This document shows, piece by piece, positions 8,831 to 15,752 of a DNA stretch of 37,033 nt (positions are counted from its first letter, which is position 1; every line of letters starts with the position of its first letter). The notes below the pieces were generated by a model. It made no database searches and was not told where the DNA came from. It saw only the letters and a program-made list of their open reading frames with translations. This stretch comes from CAZXEJ01 sp964639895 (GTDB taxonomy: Bacteria; Desulfobacterota_D; UBA1144; Nemesobacterales; JADFKM01): contig CAZXEJ010000023.1 in the NCBI GenBank assembly GCA_964639895.1, positions 1 to 37,033 on the forward strand. Direction: 5' to 3'. Made by a program: the position numbers and the translations under genes.

Positions 8831-9219
8831 TCGGGTTCGTCGGGTCTTTCGATGAGCTCGATTCTGTAATGGTCCGGGTCTTCTATGAACGCGATCACCG
8901 TCTTGCCGTGTTTCATCGGGCCCGGCGGACGGACGATCTTACCGCCGGCCTTCTCTATACGCTCGCAGGCCGCATAGATGTCCTTTACGGCGAAAGCCAT
9001 GTGACCGTATGCGTTTCCATTGTCGTAGTCGTGTATGTCCCAGTTGTAGGTGAGCTCGAGGAAGGGCTCCGTATCGCCGCCGCTGCCGAGGAACGCCAGC
9101 GTAAAGCGTCCCTCCTCGTAGTGGGTCTCTCGGTGGAGCTTGAGGCCCAGCACCTCGGTGTAGAACTGTTTCGCCTTCTCCAGGTCGCGTACCCTCAACA
9201 TGGTATGTAGGTATCTCAT
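8827..9219 (-). CDS. gloA: Lactoylglutathione lyase (glyoxalase I)
   Basis: It isomerises the hemithioacetal of methylglyoxal and a thiol cofactor to a lactoyl-thioester, detoxifying methylglyoxal. The 130-aa protein is a two-module VOC-fold enzyme of normal size. The start MRYLHTMLRVRDLEKAKQFY matches E. coli GloA closely. The expected metal ligands are visible: His5 (LHTM), Glu in PFLELTYNW, His in YGHMAFAV and Glu in YRIELIE. A GTG sits directly before ATG 9219; I chose the ATG by family comparison, with GGGGAGG upstream. Whether this lineage makes glutathione or uses another thiol cannot be told from the window. Confidence 0.93.
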   Translation of the reverse strand: MRYLHTMLRVRDLEKAKQFYTEVLGLKLHRETHYEEGRFTLAFLGSGGDTEPFLELTYNWDIHDYDNGNAYGHMAFAVKDIYAACERIEKAGGKIVRPPGPMKHGKTVIAFIEDPDHYRIELIERPDEPE

Positions 9220-9338
9220 CACGGCACCTCCCCGCGGCGGGACGGCCTGGTTTGAAGCCGGCCTGCAGGTATGGTAAGCATCAATTAGTATATATGAGCT
9301 TGGCGGCGCGTAAAACGGCGTCGTTGCCGAGGAGGAAG

Positions 9339-9830
9339 ATGGGAGACGCCGACTACATCCAGGACCACATGCCCCATAACAAATGTTTCGGTTGCGGCCC
9401 GGCCAATCCGGACGGCCTCCGCATCAAGAGCTACTGGGCGGGTGACGAGACGGTGTGCCTTTGGAAGCCCCGCCCCTTCCACAAGGCCGGTCCCGACCAT
9501 CTGCTGAACGGGGGCATAATCTGTACCGTTATCGATTGCCACTCCATCTGTACTGCCATAGCGGACGCATACCGCAGGGAGGGTAGGTCGATGGATTCTG
9601 ATCCCTTGATATGGTACGTTACCGCCTCGCTCAGCGTCTCCTACGCGAGTCCCGTACGCATAGACGTCCCTCTCGAGCTCAGGGCCTCGGTACGCAGCGT
9701 CGAGGGTAGGAAGACGGTAGTCGGTTGCGTGCTCGTCCAGGACGGGGAGGTCCGCTGCAAGGGCGAAGTACTCGCCGTGAGGGTATCGCCCGAGAGCTGG
9801 TTCGCGTTGAGTGGCAGCCACGGTAGTTGA
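9339..9830 (+). CDS. PaaI-like hotdog-fold thioesterase
   Basis: This is a probable acyl-CoA thioesterase of the hotdog superfamily. The 163-aa protein contains CFGCGPANPDGLRIK near the N-terminus, a signature of hotdog thioesterases (HNxCFGCGxxNPxGL), followed by HLLNGGIICTVIDCHS, the central helix that forms the substrate site, and a C-terminal strand VRCKGEVLAVRV. The frame is open from TTG 9252, with ATGs at 9294 and 9339. I chose 9339 because AGGAGG (9330-9335) precedes it, though only 3 nt away, and because the conserved part begins soon after. It is divergent from gloA. The substrate is unknown. Confidence 0.83.
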   Translation: MGDADYIQDHMPHNKCFGCGPANPDGLRIKSYWAGDETVCLWKPRPFHKAGPDHLLNGGIICTVIDCHSICTAIADAYRREGRSMDSDPLIWYVTASLSVSYASPVRIDVPLELRASVRSVEGRKTVVGCVLVQDGEVRCKGEVLAVRVSPESWFALSGSHGS

Positions 9831-9894
9831 CACCTGCTGAGCCAGCGGATGCGTGCCGCGGTCTCCTTACCGCTGAGTGCGGCGGCGGACTCCT

Positions 9895-9925
9895 TTGTAG
9901 TGGGTTCCGATTTGGCGGGTATAAT
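9895..9925 (+). promoter_or_regulatory. Possible promoter for the unknown gene and ccm operon
   Basis: A perfect TATAAT stands at 9920-9925. The best -35 is TTGTAG at 9895-9900, with a long 19-nt spacer. It is about 45 nt upstream of the ATG at 9969. The perfect -10 in GC-rich surroundings is the main support. Confidence 0.45.
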
Positions 9926-9968
9926 CTCTACACACCCGGGCCCGGTAAGCATAAAGACTCAAACCACC

Positions 9969-10283
9969 ATGAAAAGGTACGTAGCCGAGAGACTGTGGCA
10001 CATCGCAAGGGAACGCGCCCTTGCCGCCGGGTTGCTGTTCTCGCTCGAGGTGTGCCAGTTGATGGAATCCATGATAAGCGAGGCCGTCGAGGTGATGGAG
10101 AGAGAGGGGAAGCTCGACGATCCCAAGGCGCAGTTCGAGGCCAAACTCGACTTTATGCGATTCCTCGACATGCTGGTCGAGGAGGCGGTGCGAAGTGGCA
10201 GGCCGGGGGAAGGTCTCGAGATCGTAAAGGAAGATTTCTTCGCTGCCAGAGATAGGTTCGGCTCGCCGTGGCCCTTCGTATGA
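9969..10283 (+). CDS. Unknown 104-aa helical protein upstream of ccmA
   Basis: Not recognised. The protein is soluble, strongly helical and amphipathic, with segments RLWHIARERALAAGLLF, VCQLMESMISEAVEVMERE and FMRFLDMLVEEAVRSG, and ends in a conserved-looking GSPWPFV. It has no signal peptide or metal motif. The frame is open from 9849, but the residues before ATG 9969 look non-coding and overlap the TATAAT box, so I start it at 9969. The ribosome binding site is weak. A competing plus-strand frame (9827-10255) is an Arg/Gly-rich shadow. It lies 61 nt before ccmA on the same strand, so a role with the Ccm system is possible but unproven. Confidence 0.65.
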   Translation: MKRYVAERLWHIARERALAAGLLFSLEVCQLMESMISEAVEVMEREGKLDDPKAQFEAKLDFMRFLDMLVEEAVRSGRPGEGLEIVKEDFFAARDRFGSPWPFV

Positions 10284-10344
10284 TGGGACGGGGTGGGGCG
10301 GTTCCGTCTCTTGTGGAGGCTGCGCGTTCGAGCGAGTACGCCAT

Positions 10345-11103
10345 ATGCAGCAAAGCACAACCCATAGAGCTCCGACGGCGCTCTCACTGCGTTCGGTCTC
10401 AAAGAGCTTCGGCCGCGTGGAGGCTCTGGTAGGCGTTGATCTTGAAGTGGAGCAGGGGGGCTTCGTAACGGTTTTCGGTCCGAACGGTGCCGGCAAGACA
10501 ACGCTCATCAAGATCGCGGCCCTCCTCGTCAAGCCCACGTCGGGGACGGTATATGTGGCTGGCCTCGACGCCCGAAGGGCCCCTCTCGCCGTAAGGGCGC
10601 GCATAGGGGTCGTTTCCCATGAGCCGTACCTCTATCCGGGGCTCTCGGTTATCGAGAACGTGGAGTTCTTCGCCTCCCTCTACTCGGTGCAGCGGGCGAG
10701 GGAGCGGGCCTACGAGGTGCTGGAGCTGGTCGGGGCGCGCCCCTGGGCACGCCGTCTGGTGCGGTCGCTGTCACGCGGCATGCAGCAGCGTGTCGCCCTC
10801 GCACGGGCCCTGGTGCACGACCCGCCCCTCGTGCTTCTGGACGAGCCTTACACTGGGCTGGACCAGCATGGCTCGGCTCTGTTCACCGAGTTGCTGGCCG
10901 GTCTCAAGTGCCGTGGGCATACGGTCCTCATGACAACCCACGATGTCGAGCGGGGTCTGGGGCTGTGCGAGAGGGCCCTCATCATGGACCGGGGCCGGAT
11001 CGTGTGCGAGATTGACCCGGCCTCCGTTGGAGCGGACGAGTTCAGGCGCATCTACATGAGGGCCGCGGGCGGTGGCGTCTCCTGGAGCGGAGCAAGCGTG
11101 TGA
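10345..11103 (+). CDS. ccmA: Heme exporter ATP-binding protein CcmA
   Basis: This is the ATPase of the CcmABCD complex, which releases heme-loaded CcmE from CcmC/D at the inner membrane. The 252-aa protein has Walker A GPNGAGKTT (45-53), the ABC signature LSRGMQQR (142-149), Walker B LVLLDEPYTGLD (about 162-173) and the switch His in TTHDVE. Identity as CcmA rather than another ABC ATPase rests on ccmB, C, D, E and F following in order. The last codon and stop overlap the ccmB start (GTGA, 11100-11103), so the two are translationally coupled. ATG 10345 is the first start; its ribosome binding site is weak. Confidence 0.93.
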   Translation: MQQSTTHRAPTALSLRSVSKSFGRVEALVGVDLEVEQGGFVTVFGPNGAGKTTLIKIAALLVKPTSGTVYVAGLDARRAPLAVRARIGVVSHEPYLYPGLSVIENVEFFASLYSVQRARERAYEVLELVGARPWARRLVRSLSRGMQQRVALARALVHDPPLVLLDEPYTGLDQHGSALFTELLAGLKCRGHTVLMTTHDVERGLGLCERALIMDRGRIVCEIDPASVGADEFRRIYMRAAGGGVSWSGASV

Positions 11104-11774
11104 CGATGGGAAAGCTCATCTCTCTCGTGAAAAAGGACCTGCTCATCGAACTTCGGGCCAAGGAGCTCGTCGTCGGGATGTTTACGTTCTCCGTGCTGGT
11201 ACTGTTCGTCTTCAGCGTGGCCTTGGGTTCCTCGCCGGCCCTCACGTCGGCTGTCACGCCCGCCGTGGTCTGGATAACGTTCATCTTCGCTGCCTCACTC
11301 GGTCTGGGCCGGTCGTTCGCACTGGAGAGGGACGGTGGGGCGCTTATGGGCGTGCTGGCCACCCCCACCGACCGCAGTGTGCTCTTTCTTGGGAAGCTGA
11401 TCAGTAATCTCGTGTTCGTAGGTACGGTGGAGCTGGTGACGCTTCCCGTATTGGTAGTCTTCTACAACGTCGACCTCACGGCTCACGCCATCGAGCTGGC
11501 CCTCGTCCTGTTCCTGGGCACGGTGGGTTTCGTATGTGTGGGCACGGTGTTTTCGGCCATCTCCTCCAATACGAGGCTGCGCGAGGTGCTTCTTCCCGTG
11601 ATGCTGTTCCCGGTCGTCGTCCCCGTGGTGGTGGGCGCCGTGCGACTCACCGAGTCGGTGCTCTCGGGCAGGGGCCTTGGAGGCGGGGGAGGTTCTTTGA
11701 AACTGTTGCTTTCTTTTGATATCATATTCTTTGTCGTATGCACTGTGGTTTTTGAATACGTAATCGAGGAATGA
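11100..11774 (+). CDS. ccmB: Heme exporter membrane protein CcmB
   Basis: This is the membrane partner of CcmA. The 224-aa protein starts with a short basic cytoplasmic helix (LISLVKKDLLIELRAKE), as in CcmB proteins, and has about six transmembrane segments, the first near residues 25-45 and the last near the C-terminus (FDIIFFVVCTVVFEYVI). The length matches the family. I start it at GTG 11100, which overlaps the ccmA stop by four bases; ATG 11106 is the alternative and loses two residues. Confidence 0.92.
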   Translation: MTMGKLISLVKKDLLIELRAKELVVGMFTFSVLVLFVFSVALGSSPALTSAVTPAVVWITFIFAASLGLGRSFALERDGGALMGVLATPTDRSVLFLGKLISNLVFVGTVELVTLPVLVVFYNVDLTAHAIELALVLFLGTVGFVCVGTVFSAISSNTRLREVLLPVMLFPVVVPVVVGAVRLTESVLSGRGLGGGGGSLKLLLSFDIIFFVVCTVVFEYVIEE

Positions 11775-11813
11775 GCCCCTGATAGGCCGACACACGACCC
11801 CGCCGTCATCATA

Positions 11814-12479
11814 ATGACTGTTCTGTTGGTACTCACCTTTCTCGCCGTAGCCGCATCCCTCTGGAGTGCGTTCCTCTACGCCCCGACCGAGATAGTGATG
11901 GGGCACATACAACGGATTTTCTACTTCCACATGGGCGCTGTGTGGGCTGCCACGGTGGCCTTCACCGTGGTCTTCGTGGCCAGCATAGCGTTTCTGCGAA
12001 CGGGGAAGCGTAGGTGGGACGCACTTGCGCTCGCCGCCGCCGAGGTGGGGGTCCTTTTCATCACGCTTACCATCGTATCGGGTTCCATCTGGGCCAGGCC
12101 TGTCTGGGGTGCCTGGTGGACGTGGGATCCGCAGCTTACCACCACCTTCATACTTTGGGTACTCTACATAGCGTATTTGCTGTTGCGCTCCAGCGCGGCC
12201 GGTGGCCAGAGGCGGGCCAGGTTTGCGGCCGTCTTCGCCGTGGTGGCTTACATAGATCTGCCGCTCGTCTACATCTCGGCCCGTGTCATGAGGGGCATCT
12301 CACCTGTGGTGTTCGGCGGCGAGGGCGGCGGTATAGAGTCGCGCATGTGGGTTGCACTGCTCAGCGCGTTGGTGGCTTTCACGCTGCTACTCATGGTGTT
12401 TCTCAAACGCAGGTACGATCTCGAGATGATGGCCGACAGAGTCGAGTCGATCGTCAGGAAAAGGATGGAGGGGCGATGA
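11814..12479 (+). CDS. ccmC: Heme handling protein CcmC, second heme-ligand His apparently missing
   Basis: CcmC binds heme at the periplasmic face and loads it on CcmE. The 221-aa protein has six membrane segments, the first conserved His (His39 in IFYFHMGAVW, equivalent to E. coli His60) and the tryptophan-rich WWD motif WGAWWTWDP (98-106). At the second conserved His (E. coli His184, LPIIHFSVNWWNTLHQ) the ungapped match is LPLVYISARVMRGISP, with Ser163 (codon TCA) where His is expected, and no His nearby. The rest of that loop (VVFGGEGGG) is conserved-looking, so this is not misalignment by a large gap. It overlaps ccmD by ATGA. Confidence 0.93.
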   Translation: MTVLLVLTFLAVAASLWSAFLYAPTEIVMGHIQRIFYFHMGAVWAATVAFTVVFVASIAFLRTGKRRWDALALAAAEVGVLFITLTIVSGSIWARPVWGAWWTWDPQLTTTFILWVLYIAYLLLRSSAAGGQRRARFAAVFAVVAYIDLPLVYISARVMRGISPVVFGGEGGGIESRMWVALLSALVAFTLLLMVFLKRRYDLEMMADRVESIVRKRMEGR

Positions 12480-12640
12480 AGGTCAACTTCTGGTATCTTT
12501 TCTGGGGACACGCCATCTTCTGGATAGCGATCGCCGCTTATTCCCTGATGCTGCACCTCAAGGGCGCTTCGCTGAAGAGGCAGCTCGAGGAGCTTGGTGG
12601 TGCTTCCGGCGACGACGTGATCGGTGGAGAGGGACGCTAA
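12476..12640 (+). CDS. ccmD: CcmD-like small membrane protein
   Basis: This 54-aa protein has one membrane helix (about residues 5-25, FWYLFWGHAIFWIAIAAYSL) followed by a charged cytoplasmic tail (KGASLKRQLEELGG). This is the architecture of CcmD, which holds heme-CcmE in the CcmABC complex. Its ATG overlaps the ccmC stop (ATGA, 12476-12479) and it ends 3 nt before ccmE. CcmD proteins are poorly conserved, so position between ccmC and ccmE is the main evidence. Confidence 0.85.
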   Translation: MKVNFWYLFWGHAIFWIAIAAYSLMLHLKGASLKRQLEELGGASGDDVIGGEGR

Positions 12641-12643
12641 CCC

Positions 12644-13114
12644 ATGCTGAGAGGAAAGAGCAAGTTCGTAGCGGCCGTTGTCATCGTGGCCGTAACCCTG
12701 GGTTACCTGGTCTATGCCGGCGTTAAGGAGACGGCCGTCTACTACCTGACCATAGAGGAGATGCTATCGCGGACGCCCGAGGTGTACAACGACAAGGTGC
12801 GCGTCAGCGGCACCGTGGTCCCCGGCACCATTCGCAGGCTCGAAGATGGTGGGCTCGCTTTTTCCCTCACGGACGGGCGCAACACGATTGACGTCTACTA
12901 CAAGGGCATAGTGCCCGACATATTCACCGACGACGCAAAGGCCATAGTCGAGGGTAGGTACACCCCGGCCAACACCTTCCACGCCGACCTGCTCCTTGCC
13001 AAGTGTCCTACCAAGTATGAGTCCGTCGAGGGTCTCCGGCCCGCCGAGGGCGACGGCAACGTGCCCGATGTGCCATCGGCCGGAGGTAAGGACTACTCCT
13101 CACCACCTATTTGA
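12644..13114 (+). CDS. ccmE: Periplasmic heme chaperone CcmE, CxxxY (System I*) type
   Basis: CcmE carries heme covalently from CcmC to CcmF. The 156-aa protein has an N-terminal membrane anchor (about 8-27) and the OB-fold core (TIEEMLSRTPEVYNDKVRVSG, then DVYYKGIVPDIF). The heme site, HxxxY in most bacteria, reads HADLLLAKCPTKYES here. Cys121 (codon TGT, 13004-13006) replaces the heme-binding His and Tyr125 is kept. This CxxxY form is known from Desulfovibrio and archaea and defines the Ccm variant that lacks CcmG and CcmH. The tail beyond Tyr125 is short and Gly/Pro-rich. Confidence 0.95.
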   Translation: MLRGKSKFVAAVVIVAVTLGYLVYAGVKETAVYYLTIEEMLSRTPEVYNDKVRVSGTVVPGTIRRLEDGGLAFSLTDGRNTIDVYYKGIVPDIFTDDAKAIVEGRYTPANTFHADLLLAKCPTKYESVEGLRPAEGDGNVPDVPSAGGKDYSSPPI

Positions 13115-13127
13115 GCGGCTGTAGCCC

Positions 13128-15137
13128 ATGGCATTGACTGGTCACGTTTCGATCGTTCTGGCTTTTGCGCTCGCTCTCTACTCCATCGTTGTTTCCATCT
13201 ACGGGGCCCGGAGCGGAAGGCGCGAGTACATCGACAGCGCCCGGAACGCCACCGGCGTACTGTTCTTCCTCATTACGGTGGCTTCGTTCTCTCTCCTCGT
13301 TTCGCTTTGGAGACTTGATTTCAGCCTCAAGTACGTCGCGGCCAACACCAGCCTCGACCTGCCCCACATCTACAGGGTGACGGCACTCTGGGCGGGGCAG
13401 GCAGGCTCGTTGTTGCTCTGGTCGTGGATACTTTCCGGCTACATGGCACTCCTGGCGTGGAGGAGCCGCTCCTACAACTCTCCCATCATAGCTTACGCCA
13501 TAGCCGTGCTGTCTGCGGTCATGGCCTTTTTCCTCTACTTGAACGGATTCGTCGAAGACCCCTTCGAGCGACTCCCCTTCACGCCTGTGAACGGCCGTGG
13601 AATGAACCCCCTGCTGCAGAACATCTATATGGCGATCCATCCACTGAGTCTCTATCTCGGCTACGTGGGCGTGGCGGTGCCTTACGCCTTGGCCATGGGG
13701 GCTCTTCTCAGCCGCCGGCTCGATGACGAGTGGATACGTCTTGCGCGCCGTTGGATGCTCGCCGCTTGGTTCTTCTTGGCGTTGGGGTTGCTTCTAGGTG
13801 CCCGCTGGGCCTATCTGGAGCTGGGGTGGGGTGGTTACTGGGCGTGGGATCCGGTGGAGAACGCCGCCTTCATGCCGTGGCTCACCGCTACGGCCTTCAT
13901 CCACTCGGTCATGATCCAGGAGAAGAAGGGGATGCTCAAGAAGTGGAATATGACGCTCGTCATCGTGACCTTCTTCCTGGCACTCTTCGGTACGTTCATC
14001 ACCCGCAGCGGCATCATCTCCTCCGTCCACTCCTTCGCCCAGTCCGACATCGGACCGTATTTCCTCTCGCTGCTGGCCGCAGTTCTGTTGTTTTCGTTCT
14101 ACTGGGTGGCGAGGAGGATGGACGATCTGGCTACCGAGAACACCTACGAATCGTTCGTTTCGCGCGAGAGCGCCTTCCTGGTCAACAACCTCCTGTTTCT
14201 GGGGGCCGCCTTCGCCGTTTTCCTCGGCACTGTGTTTCCCATCATAAGCGAGGTCGTAAGCGGCGACAAGATTCTCGTCGGACCGCCGTACTTCAACCGC
14301 GTGACCGTCCCCATAGGGCTCGTCATGATACTGCTCATGGGCGTGGGCCCGCTGGTGTCGTGGAGAAAGTCAACGCCCTCGAACCTGGTTAGAAATTTCC
14401 TTGTTCCCACCGTGGTCGGTGGTGTCACGGTGGCGGTGCTTGTCGCCCTCGGCGTGCGGGGCGTGAGTGCCTTGGCGTCGTTCGGCCTCTGTGCTTTCGT
14501 ATTCGTAACGATCGTCGTCGAGTTCTGGCGCGGTCTCAGAGTCAGGTTGCGCCGAGGCGAGGGTGCGGTCACGGCCCTGATGCGTCTGGTGTCCAAGAAC
14601 AAAAGGCGCTACGGCGGTTACATAGTGCATCTGGGTATCGTGTTGATAGTGGTCGGCGTCACCGCATCTTCGACGTTCTCCACGCGCAGGGAGGTCCTCC
14701 TCCGGCGGGGGGAGAGCGTCACGTTAGGAGGTTACACTCTCACCTACCTCGACCTCGAGCGGCGGAGCACCGCCCACAAGAACTCCACCATCGCGACGCT
14801 GGCCGTCGAGAAGGGAGGCAAGCGGCTCGGGGTGTTGAGGCCGGAATCGAACCTGTTCAACTACCAGGGTAATCGGGCCATAAACAAGGAGACCGAGGTT
14901 GCCCTCCGATCCACGTTCAGGGACGACCTCTACGTCATACTTACTCGGGCCGACCTCGACGGCGGCGCCACGTTCGTCGTCCTGTTGAATCCCATGGTTA
15001 GCTGGATATGGGCTGGGGGACTGGTCGTGGTTCTCGGTGCCGTCATAACCATGATGCCGAGCGTGCTGGACAGGCGTAGGGAAGTCGCCGTGCGTTACAG
15101 CGTTGTGGCTCCGGAGGGTGAGGCCCTGGAGTCATAG
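13128..15137 (+). CDS. ccmF: Cytochrome c heme lyase subunit CcmF
   Basis: This large membrane protein receives heme from CcmE and attaches it to apocytochrome c. It is 669 aa with about 14-15 membrane segments. The WWD motif is WGGYWAWDP (234-242). All four conserved His can be placed: His171 (IHPLSLYLGYVG), His259 (FIHSV), His301 (SSVHSFAQSD) and His501 (IVHLGI). CcmF therefore looks fully competent, unlike CcmC and CcmE here, which each lack a usual His. It starts 13 nt after ccmE. Confidence 0.97.
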   Translation: MALTGHVSIVLAFALALYSIVVSIYGARSGRREYIDSARNATGVLFFLITVASFSLLVSLWRLDFSLKYVAANTSLDLPHIYRVTALWAGQAGSLLLWSWILSGYMALLAWRSRSYNSPIIAYAIAVLSAVMAFFLYLNGFVEDPFERLPFTPVNGRGMNPLLQNIYMAIHPLSLYLGYVGVAVPYALAMGALLSRRLDDEWIRLARRWMLAAWFFLALGLLLGARWAYLELGWGGYWAWDPVENAAFMPWLTATAFIHSVMIQEKKGMLKKWNMTLVIVTFFLALFGTFITRSGIISSVHSFAQSDIGPYFLSLLAAVLLFSFYWVARRMDDLATENTYESFVSRESAFLVNNLLFLGAAFAVFLGTVFPIISEVVSGDKILVGPPYFNRVTVPIGLVMILLMGVGPLVSWRKSTPSNLVRNFLVPTVVGGVTVAVLVALGVRGVSALASFGLCAFVFVTIVVEFWRGLRVRLRRGEGAVTALMRLVSKNKRRYGGYIVHLGIVLIVVGVTASSTFSTRREVLLRRGESVTLGGYTLTYLDLERRSTAHKNSTIATLAVEKGGKRLGVLRPESNLFNYQGNRAINKETEVALRSTFRDDLYVILTRADLDGGATFVVLLNPMVSWIWAGGLVVVLGAVITMMPSVLDRRREVAVRYSVVAPEGEALES

Positions 15138-15205
15138 GTCCGGCCTCGAGGCTAGATCGCCCCGTCGGCTGCACATCCATATAAGGTAAGCACACTGGAG
15201 TCGAA

Positions 15206-15640
15206 GTGGATACGCTGGGTGTAGTTACGATAGTGGTGCTGGCGTTGGCGGCTGGAATGGCCGTCGCCGTACCGCTCCTTCGTGGTGCACGCCGTCGCCC
15301 GGCGCTCGGATGGGACGAAGAAGGGGACGAGTGGAGCGGTGAGCTCAAGAGACTGCTCTCCTTGAAGGAGTCGCTGCTTGATGCCATAAAAGAGATCGAG
15401 TTCGACTACGCTACAGGCAAGCTTTCCAAGGATGACTACGAGGAACTGGACGGCAGGTACCGGCGTCAAGCGATAGAGGTGCTGAAGCGCATCGACCGTC
15501 TGAGAGAGAGGGCCACGGACTCGGGCTGTAGCGAGTCCGCGTCCGATGGCGGGGAGGGGATTGACGCCGAGGCCGAAGTCGAGCGGGAGGTGTTGCTCCT
15601 GAGGCGCAAGGCCGCCGCACGGTCAGGTGGAACCCCTTGA
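15206..15640 (+). CDS. CcmI-like membrane-anchored helical protein
   Basis: The 144-aa protein has an N-terminal membrane helix (about 5-26) and a cytoplasmic helical hairpin, LLDAIKEIEFDYATGKLSKD followed by DYEELDGRYRRQAIEVL. This pattern (KE-LEFD-GK-DY-YR) is that of the N-terminal part of CcmI/CycH and of many short CcmI-like proteins. The TPR domain of full CcmI, which binds apocytochrome, is absent. The start is GTG 15206 with CTGGAG upstream; no ATG is available. It follows ccmF by 68 nt and probably belongs to the same operon. The tail is acidic with no clear fold. Confidence 0.75.
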   Translation: MDTLGVVTIVVLALAAGMAVAVPLLRGARRRPALGWDEEGDEWSGELKRLLSLKESLLDAIKEIEFDYATGKLSKDDYEELDGRYRRQAIEVLKRIDRLRERATDSGCSESASDGGEGIDAEAEVEREVLLLRRKAAARSGGTP

Positions 15641-15752
15641 AAGGACGCCCGCATCGACCATGGCTCAGCATGTTCAGCCTGCCTGCTTTCGACGAGTGTG
15701 AGGAGAGTATCCGGTCTCAAGCGTCTATCGCTGTTGCGGGAGAGATGTTCTA

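Noticed and set aside
9827..10255. 142-aa frame overlapping the unknown gene before ccmA
   Set aside because: It is an Arg/Gly-rich shadow; the frame from 9969 has protein-like amphipathic helices.
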